A DNA stretch of 64,000 nt from Legionella massiliensis (GTDB taxonomy: Bacteria > Pseudomonadota > Gammaproteobacteria > Legionellales > Legionellaceae). Positions 15,659 through 25,051 of this stretch are shown one piece after another. How positions within the stretch are numbered: the first letter of the stretch is position 1; each line of letters begins with the position of its first letter. The position numbers and the translations under genes are program-made. Below the pieces are notes generated by a model that ran no database searches, was not told where the DNA came from, and saw nothing but the letters and a program-made list of their open reading frames with translations. The stretch lies in contig NZ_CCVW01000001.1 of the NCBI RefSeq assembly GCF_000756815.1, positions 1,106,001 through 1,170,000 on the forward strand, written 5' to 3'.

Positions 15659-17220
15659 TCATGATCCTTCTGTTCAAATGCTTCCTGACTTTCTTGTAAT
15701 AAGTCATAGAGGTTATCAAGATCGTGAAACAAAGATTTTCTCTCAAAATCAAAGCCCTTATCGGTAACCCTTGATAAAATGTCTCTATCTAGTGAGTTAT
15801 CTCCAGCTTCTAACGCATTTTGAGCATCGATTATTTGTTGTTCTGTGATTTGACCTTCGATTAGAGCTTCTACAAGAAATTTTGATATATCTACAAGTTG
15901 AGTGGATAGTTCATTTGCCATACCTGCTTTTAGCATTTGTTCATCACAGGCAAACCATTTTTGCTTCAAGTGACTTGGAATATTCGGGATAGGAATATTG
16001 ATTTGTTTTACATCGGTAGGGTAGCTGTGAGCAGAAATACCTCTAATAGTTGATTGTATCTGAATATAGCCTATTTTTGTTTGCAAATAACAACGCACAA
16101 ATGAAGCAGGGATTTGCTCGTTAGGTATTCTTATAACCATTACTTCTGTAGAAGGTAATAATGGCTTATTCGTATGGCAGTATGTGATATCACGACCTAT
16201 GTAAGATTTATTATGGGCAGCGTTACAAAGGAGTAAATCATGTTTTTGAGTATATCTAGAATTATTCGATGGTTTTATAACTTGTCTAGGATTACCTTTC
16301 AGAAATACGGGTGATAAGTGAGCTACAGTAATTTGATTGGCACTATTATAATCTGTTGTTTCGTCTTGTGTTTGCCCATTAAATACTTCTATTGAGAGGT
16401 TATCCAAAGAATCAAACTCTATGTTCGAAGATGACAAATAATCTTCAACTACTGCTGGATAAAAGTGGGCATCAAATCTTTCTGTCATATTACTTGATTT
16501 TACATACCTGGTTTTTTTTCCATAATTCAGTTTGTTTTGTTCAGGAATTAGTTGGAAGTGAAATTGATTAACCTTATTTTCAATTTTCTTTCCCCAAGTC
16601 CTTAACTGTTCAGCTTGGCGGACTTTATCGCCGATGTATTTTTGGGTTTTATTTTGATATATAACTACATTTAATTTGCCTATAGCATGTAAGCTCACAT
16701 GATCAAATATAGCGCCACCACTTAATCTTTTAAGTTGACTTTGACCATAAGAACTATTTAAGAATACTACTAAAAAGGCTTTGTCTATTCCTGAGTTTTC
16801 TTTAAGGCTAAAACTTATAATATCTGAAACTGAGTTCACGTATGGATATGGTGAAGCATCCAGAATAGCAGCTGCACCAACATTGCCGCTTTTATTAATT
16901 AAAATATCACCATTATTGACTCTACATTTAGCCCATTTTTTATCAGCTAAACCATTTATGTATTTAGAACCACTTATATACGCGATAATGTCGTTTACTT
17001 GCTTAGTTGTTATATAAGGAATGGCATTTGGAGTGCCTAATTCAACATAATCTTTGGCTATTGAGCCTGTAACTCCTAATTTCACTTTTCCTTCGATATA
17101 ATTGCTTAGCACATCACATGATTTTAATTTATTACAAATTTCTACCAGTTGTGGTTCATACGAAGAAGCAGATAAAATATCTATGAGTTCGTCATTAGCA
17201 TAAAATTTAGCAAACATCAT
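15655..17220 (-). CDS. HsdS-like DNA specificity protein (first of two)
   Basis: This is a 521-residue type I specificity-like protein. It shows the characteristic target-recognition-domain pattern twice. The first half has NAIPYITTKQVNDIIAYISG, then RVNNGDILINKSGNVGAAAI and SVSDIISFSL. The second half has NQITVAHLSPVFLKGN, HDLLLCNAAHNKSYIGRDIT and LPSTEVMVIRIPNEQIPASF. A helical spacer follows each half (KYIGDKVRQAEQLRTW, the conserved-region helix). It would direct the adjacent HsdM-like methylase. The start overlaps the hsdM stop as ATGA (17217-17220). Confidence 0.82.
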   Translation of the reverse strand: MMFAKFYANDELIDILSASSYEPQLVEICNKLKSCDVLSNYIEGKVKLGVTGSIAKDYVELGTPNAIPYITTKQVNDIIAYISGSKYINGLADKKWAKCRVNNGDILINKSGNVGAAAILDASPYPYVNSVSDIISFSLKENSGIDKAFLVVFLNSSYGQSQLKRLSGGAIFDHVSLHAIGKLNVVIYQNKTQKYIGDKVRQAEQLRTWGKKIENKVNQFHFQLIPEQNKLNYGKKTRYVKSSNMTERFDAHFYPAVVEDYLSSSNIEFDSLDNLSIEVFNGQTQDETTDYNSANQITVAHLSPVFLKGNPRQVIKPSNNSRYTQKHDLLLCNAAHNKSYIGRDITYCHTNKPLLPSTEVMVIRIPNEQIPASFVRCYLQTKIGYIQIQSTIRGISAHSYPTDVKQINIPIPNIPSHLKQKWFACDEQMLKAGMANELSTQLVDISKFLVEALIEGQITEQQIIDAQNALEAGDNSLDRDILSRVTDKGFDFERKSLFHDLDNLYDLLQESQEAFEQKDHE

Positions 17221-19256
17221 GCCCCCTTTTTATAAGCACCAATGATTTTATCCAAATCATTAGGCACACCAGCGGCATAATCTTCAATATTATTCTTTAC
17301 CAAATACCCTAAAGTATCGGCTACAGCCATAAATACATCGGTTTGTAGTTCAGGTAAGAATTGTTTGGAATCATCTTCACGAGCGGCTCGTTTTTGCAAA
17401 TATAAAATAGACGTCTTAGCGCCCGTTCCTGAGAGCTTGAAGGTATCGGAAGGCAAAGAAATCACTGCTTTGACAATCGCTTTTCCGCCAACAAATTCCC
17501 CTGTTTTTTCATCTTTTTTACCCATGATGTATTCGCGCACATAACGATCACCTGAATTACACAATACGCCATCAGGTAATACGATTAATAAACGACCACC
17601 GGGCTTTAACAGTTGTAAGCAGCGGTCAATAAATAGAACTGCAGGATCGATTGAACCACCTTTAACAGGATTCCAGCTTCCTTTACTGTCTGGTTTACTG
17701 CCCATAGCAAGACCTGTAGAAGTAGGGCGTAACTCAAATTTGGATTTGTTCCCAGTGCCAACATCAACTAAATCAGTACGAAACCCGGGCCAACTTGATC
17801 CATTATCGCGATTGTAGCCTTGCAAAATACGATTCATATTATTTTCATATTGAGCTTTAGCTTCTTTACCTTTTTTATCACTGCCAAACTTAGGGGTACC
17901 GAAGGGAGGATTGGTACAGATTAAATTAAAACTATTCGGTTTTAGAGCATCGGTTGTTAATGAGTTATCGGTATAAAATATTTGCGCTTTAGGTGCTCCT
18001 TGTAAAGCCATATTGACTCTAGCCAGCATGACCATTCTGGGGGCTGAGTCAGCGCCAACAAAACCGCCGTCACGCATTTTTTGTTTTAAAGATTCTCTTT
18101 GATTATCAGAAAGTCCACCTATATTATCGATGACCGCATCAATCCGACTTAATGCTACTGAGCCAAAACCAAAAGAGCCACAGGTCGGATCGGCAAATCG
18201 AAATTCCCCTGCAACCAGTTCTTCCAGGGTTTTCTGATCATTTTGAATGTCATGTATTGCCATTTCCAACATGGCCTGTTTCACTGGGTTTGGGGTTAAG
18301 TAAACTCCAAGACCACCTTTAGATTCAAAATTGGCACGTAAAAAGACATCAAACACTCGTCCCAACATATCACCAGCGACGTCTCCCAATGTTCCCTGTT
18401 CTTTAATGATTTTTCCTTCATTAGTCGTCACAGGGCCTAAGTTTTGAATTGCTTCAAGTAGAGTACGAAAATTTTCTGGTTGAGAGAGTCTTAAGTGACT
18501 GTTTTTATCAAAAATGGCATTTCTCTGACCATCATCACTAACAGTGACATAATCATCGTGAGATTTAAATTCATCAAAAGCAGCTTGGATTTGCACTACC
18601 GCTTTAGCCCCATTATCTGCGACATATTGGTAATTAAATACGTCTCTAAAATTAAGTTGCTCACCCTCGAAATTAAATATGAGGCTTTCATCATGATGAA
18701 TGCGGAATGTTTCTAAAAACAAAATCTTTGCTACTTCTTCAATAATATCGTTTTTATCAGAAACTCTATCCTTAACCGTTTGATAAACTTGTTCATGAAA
18801 GGCATCTAATTTGTGCATCAATCGAGTGTATATCTGCATGGACCATTTCAGGGTGGTATTTTTATTTAAACGTTCAAACTCTCTGATTAAATGAAGGTCG
18901 GGTATTTCATCTACAGAGTGGGTCCCATCAGTACCATCAAGACCAAACAAAGCAAAGCAGCGTTGATTTTGACTATCTGAAAGATGGGCGAAAACAGGCC
19001 AGTCATCAGGTACATTTGCCAGTAATTCATAGGCTAAATCATCTAAAAAAGCTTCTTTGGAATATTGCCAATTCCCGTCCTCTAGTGCAATTAACATAAT
19101 GCGCGGTGTTAGATTACCTTCAACTTCTCCCCAGATTAATCCTGCTCTTATAAAATCATGTTGGCTTTCTAATGGCTGAAACTCAATATAACCACGTTCA
19201 TGGTATTGATTTTTTAGGTTGGTTAATGATTTGTTGCTATCTATATTTTTATTCAT
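17217..19256 (-). CDS. HsdM-like N6-adenine DNA methyltransferase
   Basis: The 679-residue protein has an N-terminal helical half, including a HsdM_N-like helix bundle (about 290-335, GDMLGRVFDVFLRANF ... LTPNPVKQAML). The methylase core follows. Motif I, the SAM-binding loop, is FADPTCGSFGFG (354-365), and motif IV is TNPPFGTPKFG, with NPPF at 449-452. The NPPF form means N6-adenine methylation. It likely marks self DNA. Two HsdS-like partners lie in the same operon but there is no HsdR-type restriction subunit. The domain order is that of type I HsdM, slightly longer than usual. Confidence 0.9.
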   Translation of the reverse strand: MNKNIDSNKSLTNLKNQYHERGYIEFQPLESQHDFIRAGLIWGEVEGNLTPRIMLIALEDGNWQYSKEAFLDDLAYELLANVPDDWPVFAHLSDSQNQRCFALFGLDGTDGTHSVDEIPDLHLIREFERLNKNTTLKWSMQIYTRLMHKLDAFHEQVYQTVKDRVSDKNDIIEEVAKILFLETFRIHHDESLIFNFEGEQLNFRDVFNYQYVADNGAKAVVQIQAAFDEFKSHDDYVTVSDDGQRNAIFDKNSHLRLSQPENFRTLLEAIQNLGPVTTNEGKIIKEQGTLGDVAGDMLGRVFDVFLRANFESKGGLGVYLTPNPVKQAMLEMAIHDIQNDQKTLEELVAGEFRFADPTCGSFGFGSVALSRIDAVIDNIGGLSDNQRESLKQKMRDGGFVGADSAPRMVMLARVNMALQGAPKAQIFYTDNSLTTDALKPNSFNLICTNPPFGTPKFGSDKKGKEAKAQYENNMNRILQGYNRDNGSSWPGFRTDLVDVGTGNKSKFELRPTSTGLAMGSKPDSKGSWNPVKGGSIDPAVLFIDRCLQLLKPGGRLLIVLPDGVLCNSGDRYVREYIMGKKDEKTGEFVGGKAIVKAVISLPSDTFKLSGTGAKTSILYLQKRAAREDDSKQFLPELQTDVFMAVADTLGYLVKNNIEDYAAGVPNDLDKIIGAYKKGA

Positions 19257-19267
19257 GAGACTCTCTA

Positions 19268-20284
19268 TTAATTATGCTCTAATAATTTCAGGATAAAATC
19301 CACAGCTTTTAAATTGTAAATACTTGGTATATTTTTATGCACAATTTGACTTTTAATATATTCATCTTCTTGTCTTTTATTTCTGAAGTTATATGCAGAA
19401 TAATCTGAATTTGATTTAATATTATTTTCTTTGATTATTTCCCAAATTTGATTTTGAGCAACATCTGGACGACGTTTTTTAATGTGTGATACAAGATCTG
19501 TTGCTGATAGGGGATATGTCTTTACCAAATTTTCTTTTACTCTTTTGGTAACTTCAATTTGTTCAACAGGATATACATCACCAATAAGTTTTAAAGTTTT
19601 TTCACCGTTTTTTTCAACAAACTCGCCTTCTTTAATGAAAGAAATTTTAGACGCTAATTGGTCATCCATGACTAAAACTTGCGCATCATTTTTTTCAATT
19701 AACCCTCTTTCAGTATCCAGTATTGCTGCATTTTCAGGTCCAGCTTTACCAATTTTACTCACTAAATCCATCCATGCTAGATTATTTGCTTCTATTCTTT
19801 TCCTTATTATGCTTTCAAGCTCCGCATATTGTATTTTCTGTGTTCTTCCACCATAACGATAATAAATTTCACCGTTTTTAATTGTATGGTCTTTCCCTTC
19901 ATCTTTTTTAGCAATTATAGGTTTATTGGTGCATTCTTCTATTTTAAAAACGCCAAATTGCTTTCCATAAAGTTCTATAATAGTTTGTTCCCAGCGTATA
20001 TCCGCAGAAAATATTTCCAGTAAATAACCGGTTATCTTTTCAGGATCTATGTTATTAAATTGTGATATTGAATTAATATTCATACCATTAGGTATTCGTG
20101 GTGAATCTTTAACACCAAAAATCAAATAACCACCGCGGTTATTAGCAAAAGCAGCAAAATCTCTAAAATAATCAGCTAATCCTGCTAAATTAAATTGCTC
20201 TTTGAACTCCAGTTCCTGACCTTCTCTATGGTAGAGAAAATCTCCTTTCATCTTTAGTAACTCTTTAATATGAGATTCATCCAT
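19268..20284 (-). CDS. AlbA_2 (Schlafen-like AAA_4) domain protein
   Basis: The N-terminal ~145 residues have the AlbA_2 domain pattern: GQELEFKEQFNLAGLADYFR, then FAAFANNRGGYLIFGVKDSP (the strand-helix with the GG pair), then INSISQFNNIDPEKITGYLL. The C-terminal half is helical and basic, with DLVSHIKKRRPDVAQNQIWE. AlbA_2 proteins occur in transcription regulators and in defence proteins related to the Schlafen fold, where they are thought to bind nucleic acids. In this operon it lies between the methylase and the small protein with an 11-bp gap and a 2-bp gap. Nuclease activity is possible but unproven. Confidence 0.78.
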   Translation of the reverse strand: MDESHIKELLKMKGDFLYHREGQELEFKEQFNLAGLADYFRDFAAFANNRGGYLIFGVKDSPRIPNGMNINSISQFNNIDPEKITGYLLEIFSADIRWEQTIIELYGKQFGVFKIEECTNKPIIAKKDEGKDHTIKNGEIYYRYGGRTQKIQYAELESIIRKRIEANNLAWMDLVSKIGKAGPENAAILDTERGLIEKNDAQVLVMDDQLASKISFIKEGEFVEKNGEKTLKLIGDVYPVEQIEVTKRVKENLVKTYPLSATDLVSHIKKRRPDVAQNQIWEIIKENNIKSNSDYSAYNFRNKRQEDEYIKSQIVHKNIPSIYNLKAVDFILKLLEHN

Positions 20285-20286
20285 TT

Positions 20287-20703
20287 TTAATTCTTCTTAT
20301 CAAATTTCACCAAAGGTCCAATCATCGAAAGATAAGGATGATCCTCTATTGTACTTTTCATCATTGTTTCAGTAACTATTAGTTCTTTGGGTAATTTATT
20401 TTTTATAAATGTCAATGGTAAAGGTCGTTGTTCTATTTTTAGTATTTTGATAATTTCTTCACTCAAATTTTCTTTAAAGTTCTTGTTTTGCTGACGATTA
20501 ATATAGGTTGTAATACCTTCTTTACTATCATCTTTAAAAATATCAGGTTGGCAGGTCAGCCATAAACTTAACTGTACTTTACTCCAGGCAAGCGTTTGCC
20601 AAAATTCCGGATATGAAAACCATAATTCATCCAGTGTTTGTGGTTGCTGGCGGAGGTTCTCTTTGATCCGCTTAAGTTCATTCAGATCAATGGGTTGGTT
20701 CAT
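20287..20703 (-). CDS. Small uncharacterised defence-operon protein (138 aa)
   Basis: The family is not recognised. The sequence is mostly helical, with a Trp-rich segment (LDELWFSYPEFWQTLAWSKV) and a C-terminal part (LPLTFIKNKLPKELIVTETM, then MKSTIEDHPYLSMIGPLVKF) that looks like a small winged helix. It is coupled to the second HsdS-like gene by a 17-bp overlap and precedes the AlbA_2 gene by 2 bp. As an early gene of the operon with a winged-helix look, it is one candidate for binding the two operator copies upstream. That is speculation. Confidence 0.6.
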   Translation of the reverse strand: MNQPIDLNELKRIKENLRQQPQTLDELWFSYPEFWQTLAWSKVQLSLWLTCQPDIFKDDSKEGITTYINRQQNKNFKENLSEEIIKILKIEQRPLPLTFIKNKLPKELIVTETMMKSTIEDHPYLSMIGPLVKFDKKN

Positions 20704-22150
20704 TCGATGTCCTTGTTATATTCTGCTCAGGGTGGATAGTGCGATAAATGCTATACATTTGTTCAAGCAATAGTGATATTTCTTGCTCAAGCATTTCTTT
20801 TTCTTGTTGTAACTCTAATAATTGTTGGTGCCATGAGTAAGCTAAAGACTGCTCAATCTCTGGTATAACGATCTGTTCAAGCATTTTATGCTGAATAAAT
20901 CGTTGGGTAGTTCCATGAGCCAAAGCTCGCATTTGTTCTATAATTAATTCTGTTTCCATCAGCAATGCATAAGCTCCAGGAGCATGATGAAATCGCAAGA
21001 TTGCTAATTGCTCACTTACCAGAGGTAGAGTTTTAAGTTCTTGGGCTATGATTGCAACTCTAGGTTCTTGCACGAAAGTTGAAATCAAGACATCAAAGGG
21101 CATCAAAGTACTTTTAAGCGTTCGCCAGCCAAAGTCATTTTGCTCAGGTTTATTTACAGAAAGCTGGCTATTTATATCACTAATTTTAACAACATGGGTT
21201 TGCTGAAGAGGGTCAGAAACGTATTTTGATTTAGGATTAATGAGTGCTAATTTAGTGAGTTTCTGGCAGTTATAGTCAGATATTAATTCCTCAGATAAGC
21301 TGGCTTGCCAAGAGGCAGCATAGGTCAATTGATCATTTATATGCCTGGATTGTATATAAGTTGACTTAATATCTGGAGTGCCGATTTTTGTATAAAAGTT
21401 ACTACCTGATAGTTTTTGTGTTAGCCAATTATTAACGGACAATCGCAAGTTGTAGAGGCGTTCTTGTGAGTAGGCTAAGGCGCTGTATTTTTTATAATAG
21501 ATCTTAGCCAAGGCTACAAAGCCTGTTGGCATTTCGGCAATAGGCATTTGCTCAAGTTGTTTAACACCCGCACGGATCATCGTTGTGCCGGCACCTATTT
21601 GTTCAAGATAGCGACGGTACCATAATTGATTAAGACAAAAGCTCAACCAAATTGCCTGATTTAACTCAAGCCCTCTAATAATGGCGACATTTGCATCAAC
21701 AGGGTGCTGACGATGATAGTTTGAAACGATACTTGCACAAATACTTCCAATGCGGCGAATCAATACGTCACCTTTTTTTACACAGGAAGTCAGGTGATCA
21801 ATAGAGGGTGGTCGCATCAAATGAGATTCTACATTTAATTTCATTGGTTCTATATGACGCATTCTGTAAAAAAGACTTTGCTTAATTGTTTGTTCATATC
21901 GTTCAGCTAAATCAATTTCATTTGAAGTCGCTTTAGATGTTCTTTGAATATTTGTAATATGCTTTTTATACCAGTCAGACTTCATGTTTTCACTGAACCG
22001 CCATCCATCAAGAACTGTCGCATTTATTTCCTTTAATGTCGTCCAGGAATTTGTAAAGTTCGTTACTTCATCTCTCTTGCAAAGATAATTCTCTGGAAGC
22101 CAGCTATCAAACTTATCAATATTTTCTTTTTTGATGTAAATGCTATCCAC
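20687..22150 (-). CDS. HsdS-like DNA specificity protein (second), first gene of operon
   Basis: This 487-residue protein is similar in architecture to type I specificity subunits. The first half contains SCVKKGDVLIRRIGSICASI, the strand pattern of a target recognition domain, and NVAIIRGLELNQAIWLSFCL with YLEQIGAGTTMIRAGVKQLE, the typical spacer-region motif. The second half has DINSQLSVNKPEQNDFGW, LMPFDVLISTFVQEPRVAII and LVSEQLAILRFHHAPGAYAL. It ends with a long helix (SWHQQLLELQQEKEMLEQEI). The first half has I-G-A-G-T in place of the common SGGT. It starts the leftward operon, 206 bp from the divergent nuclease gene. Confidence 0.78.
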   Translation of the reverse strand: MDSIYIKKENIDKFDSWLPENYLCKRDEVTNFTNSWTTLKEINATVLDGWRFSENMKSDWYKKHITNIQRTSKATSNEIDLAERYEQTIKQSLFYRMRHIEPMKLNVESHLMRPPSIDHLTSCVKKGDVLIRRIGSICASIVSNYHRQHPVDANVAIIRGLELNQAIWLSFCLNQLWYRRYLEQIGAGTTMIRAGVKQLEQMPIAEMPTGFVALAKIYYKKYSALAYSQERLYNLRLSVNNWLTQKLSGSNFYTKIGTPDIKSTYIQSRHINDQLTYAASWQASLSEELISDYNCQKLTKLALINPKSKYVSDPLQQTHVVKISDINSQLSVNKPEQNDFGWRTLKSTLMPFDVLISTFVQEPRVAIIAQELKTLPLVSEQLAILRFHHAPGAYALLMETELIIEQMRALAHGTTQRFIQHKMLEQIVIPEIEQSLAYSWHQQLLELQQEKEMLEQEISLLLEQMYSIYRTIHPEQNITRTSNEPTH

Positions 22151-22217
22151 AATGGCCTTTTTATTATTTTTTGAAAAAGAATAATGGTTTATTGAATTAA
22201 TGTCAAATTATAGTTAT

Positions 22218-22231
22218 GCGAGTATAGACGC
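22218..22231. promoter_or_regulatory. Operator candidate, copy 1 (leftward operon)
   Basis: GCGAGTATAGACGC is an imperfect palindrome that matches its reverse complement at ten of 14 positions. It lies about 68 bp before the leftward operon start codon. Confidence 0.5.
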
Positions 22232-22321
22232 TTAAATTAAAAATATTTCTGAATATGTATTGATCTTTTATCGATCATAATCGTACCATTACCGCCTGTA
22301 TAAAATATAAAAATAATGTTT

Positions 22322-22335
22322 GCGAGTGTAAACGC
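22322..22335. promoter_or_regulatory. Operator candidate, copy 2 (rightward genes)
   Basis: GCGAGTGTAAACGC differs from copy 1 at two positions (A/G and G/A). It lies 21 bp before the ATG of the AddB-like gene, just after a TATAAAAT -10-like box. Confidence 0.5.
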
Positions 22336-22356
22336 AAAACAAGAAAGGATGTGTCT

Positions 22357-25047
22357 ATGATAAAAATTATTGCAGGATTGGGTTATGGGAGCAGATTACC
22401 CAATCATCTCCCTGAATTATTGAACACTAAGATATGTGGTGAGTTAAGCCTAATTGACGAACTTGAGTTTCGCGTCGGGATTCCAAAACAAAATGAAGAT
22501 AGGGCATCCAGGATTATTGCTTATTTAAATGCGTTAAAGAAAGCAAATAAACCTTCGTGCTTTTATCATGCTTCTCTTGACACTGACGCTTTATCAACTG
22601 CTGAAACATTACTTCAATGGCGGGACTGGGCATTGGCCTATGGTTGGAATCCATCTGATCAAGGAAATAATCATGGCCGTTTAGTTGATTTGGCTGAAGT
22701 TGAACATCATTTTTTTTGCGAAAGTTTAAGTCTTCCTGGACGTATTTTTCGACTTATCCCATTAGTTGGTATTTTAAAGGGAACTATTGAAGGAGTTATT
22801 CTACATACTGAACATTCTCATTGGCCTCCTGTCTATCAGCAACTTTTTAATCAACTTCAAAGTTCTGGAATTGATATTATTGAAGACGTACCTAAAATGC
22901 TTTCACCTTTAGCGTTCGAGGGATGTGATCTATGGAAAATACAGAAAGCAATATTGAATAAAAAAGTTGAGCCTCTCAGACTTTCCAATGATGGCAGCTT
23001 GCGATTATATAACTGTTCAAGTAACCAGGTTGTTGCTGATTTCATAGCTCATTTTAATCCTGATAGTAGTTTGATAATTACCCAAAGTCAGGATTATGGG
23101 ATCGAAACTGCACTAAATAAGTTAAATCAAGTTTCACTTGGGCTGGGCAGTTCTTCGGTATCACGTATTCCAAATCATTTGTTGCAATTAAGTTTGCAGT
23201 GCGCCTGGCTTACACCTTCACCAGAGATAGTACTTCAATACTTAACTTTACCCACCGGTAAATTTAAGACGTTACGAAGAAAATTAGCACGTCAGTTTAA
23301 AGATCTTCCAGGATATAACCACGATGAATGGCAATACATCATCGATGAATATGTTGCTTCTGAAATTAAAAAGCAGCCTGCACTTAATGAATCCGTATTA
23401 CGACAATCAATACACGAATGGCTTCCCATTAGTTGCTGCCAAAATGATGAAAATATGCCGGTCAAACATGCTATTGAAATAGCTAAGAGAATTTCTGGTT
23501 ATTGGAAAACCTTATGTTCTGTTGGTGATGATGTAACCAAGGATATTTACTTGGCTTCATATAGGGCTGCAGATGCAACGGTCGAGGCTTTATCAAATTG
23601 GCCTGATTCTGAAATTAATAAGGTCCAATTAAACCGATTACTTACGATAATTAGAAAACTGAGACCCAGTACATTTTGTCAGCCAAGAGAAGTGAGCAGA
23701 TTTGATGTAGTCAAAAATCCTGAAAGTATTAACTTAACCCCCCGAAATATTGAACATATAATATGGTTAGACCCTAATCTTCAAGAGGAAGCAGGCGCTC
23801 CGCCATTTTCAAAAGATGAGCTATTATCAATTCCTTGGGCGCCAACGCATGAACAGCAAGCATTAATTAAGGAGTGGGCATTACAAAGAGCATGTTCTGT
23901 ATTTTTAAAAGCTAGAAAATCAGTGTATTTAATTAATTTAAATCAGCATACGGATCTGTTCAAACTATTTATAAACCAATTGGTATGCAATAGAAGGTGG
24001 TCTGATCTTGAGTCGTCATTGTTATTAACCACCACAAGAGAAGTTTCTTTGTCTCCAATAAAAGAACTGTCACTTCCTCATCCTCAGCGCTGGTGTACAC
24101 TTGGTGCTCCAATCCAATCAAATAGAGCGAAAGAATCTTATAGTAGTTTGTCGTCATTGGTTAATAAGCCTCATGAGTATGTTTTTAAATATTGCGCAAA
24201 AATATCTGAAGGTACGATCGAGGCCATTGCAGTTGATCATCGTCTAAAAGGTAATTTGGCACATAGAATTATTGAAAAATGGTTTACCGCTAATCCATGG
24301 ACGGGAAAAGAAGTGACGCAAGAATACATTTACGAATGGTTGAATGTCCAACTTCCCATATTTATTCGTCAATTTGCTCTTCCTCTGGCACAGCCAGGAA
24401 AGCATGTAGAGCGACTTGAATTTCATGAGGTCATGTTTAATGCAATAAGTGGCTTATGTAGTCTATTTCATCAGGCTAATGTTAAGGGAGTTGTAACAGA
24501 GAGGCATATGGAAGTACCTTTCAGCAGCGGTAACCTGGAAGGTAATATGGACATAATCTGTGAGTTTGGCGAAGAAAAATTTGCCATTATTGACATGAAG
24601 TGGGGTGGCTATGATCAATACAAACAGGAGTTGAAATCGAATACGGCTCTTCAATTAGCAACCTACGCTTATATCGCCCAAAAAGACCAGAAAAAAGAAT
24701 TAATTGACGCAGGCTATTTTATCTTGAGTAAAGCCGAGTTGCTCTGTAATTCCAATACGATATTCCCCACAGCAACAGTCATTTATCCCGAACAACCTGG
24801 TTCTTTAAATAATTCCTGGGCGCAATTTGAGCGCACCATACAATGGAGGCGTGCACAGTTAAAGGAAGGATTAATCGAACTAACCTATGGAGTGGCTGCA
24901 TCTGATGAATATTCAATACCACCTGATGGTTGTCTTTCTTTAGTTGATTCTGAAGAAAAGAATCTAAAGGGTCAAACAAGTTCTTATAAAAAAAATTACA
25001 AAAAAATTGATGTTTGGAGAAATCTGACAGGCAATATCAAGGAATAA
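22357..25047 (+). CDS. AddB-like nuclease, PD-(D/E)XK, defence-associated
   Basis: The 896-residue protein starts at ATG 22357, because AAAGGA (22344-22349) has a seven-base spacing to it, while an upstream GTG at 22351 is too close. The first ~600 residues resemble the inactive helicase-like fold of AddB/RecC-type proteins, without Walker motifs. The C-terminal nuclease domain contains HRLKGNLAHRIIEKWF (about residues 628-643, with the motif I His), EGNMDIICEF (D732), AIIDMKWGG (D746 and K748) and the QLATYAYIAQ helix. It is followed after 4 bp by the AddA-like gene. It probably forms a two-subunit helicase-nuclease with it, degrading foreign DNA. Confidence 0.75.
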   Translation: MIKIIAGLGYGSRLPNHLPELLNTKICGELSLIDELEFRVGIPKQNEDRASRIIAYLNALKKANKPSCFYHASLDTDALSTAETLLQWRDWALAYGWNPSDQGNNHGRLVDLAEVEHHFFCESLSLPGRIFRLIPLVGILKGTIEGVILHTEHSHWPPVYQQLFNQLQSSGIDIIEDVPKMLSPLAFEGCDLWKIQKAILNKKVEPLRLSNDGSLRLYNCSSNQVVADFIAHFNPDSSLIITQSQDYGIETALNKLNQVSLGLGSSSVSRIPNHLLQLSLQCAWLTPSPEIVLQYLTLPTGKFKTLRRKLARQFKDLPGYNHDEWQYIIDEYVASEIKKQPALNESVLRQSIHEWLPISCCQNDENMPVKHAIEIAKRISGYWKTLCSVGDDVTKDIYLASYRAADATVEALSNWPDSEINKVQLNRLLTIIRKLRPSTFCQPREVSRFDVVKNPESINLTPRNIEHIIWLDPNLQEEAGAPPFSKDELLSIPWAPTHEQQALIKEWALQRACSVFLKARKSVYLINLNQHTDLFKLFINQLVCNRRWSDLESSLLLTTTREVSLSPIKELSLPHPQRWCTLGAPIQSNRAKESYSSLSSLVNKPHEYVFKYCAKISEGTIEAIAVDHRLKGNLAHRIIEKWFTANPWTGKEVTQEYIYEWLNVQLPIFIRQFALPLAQPGKHVERLEFHEVMFNAISGLCSLFHQANVKGVVTERHMEVPFSSGNLEGNMDIICEFGEEKFAIIDMKWGGYDQYKQELKSNTALQLATYAYIAQKDQKKELIDAGYFILSKAELLCNSNTIFPTATVIYPEQPGSLNNSWAQFERTIQWRRAQLKEGLIELTYGVAASDEYSIPPDGCLSLVDSEEKNLKGQTSSYKKNYKKIDVWRNLTGNIKE

Positions 25048-25051
25048 ACCC

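Larger units (their letters stand above)
22151..22356. promoter_or_regulatory. Divergent promoter region of the defence island
   Basis: This AT-rich 206 bp separates the leftward 11-gene operon from the rightward nuclease pair. It contains two copies of a 14-mer, GCGAGTATAGACGC (22218-22231) and GCGAGTGTAAACGC (22322-22335). Each is an imperfect palindrome of the form GCGNNTRTANNCGC, and the two lie 104 bp apart, near the two ends. A -10-like TATAAAAT lies at about 22302. Placement of one copy close to each start codon is what a shared repressor would need. A ribosome binding site AAAGGA (22344-22349) serves the rightward gene. Confidence 0.6.

Noticed and set aside
15655-22150. Ordinary type I restriction-modification operon
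   Set aside because: There is no HsdR, there are two HsdS-like proteins, and eight other operon genes are tightly coupled to them.
22351-22356. GTG start for the AddB-like protein at 22351
   Set aside because: It would leave only one base between the AAAGGA site and the start; ATG at 22357 has the proper spacing.
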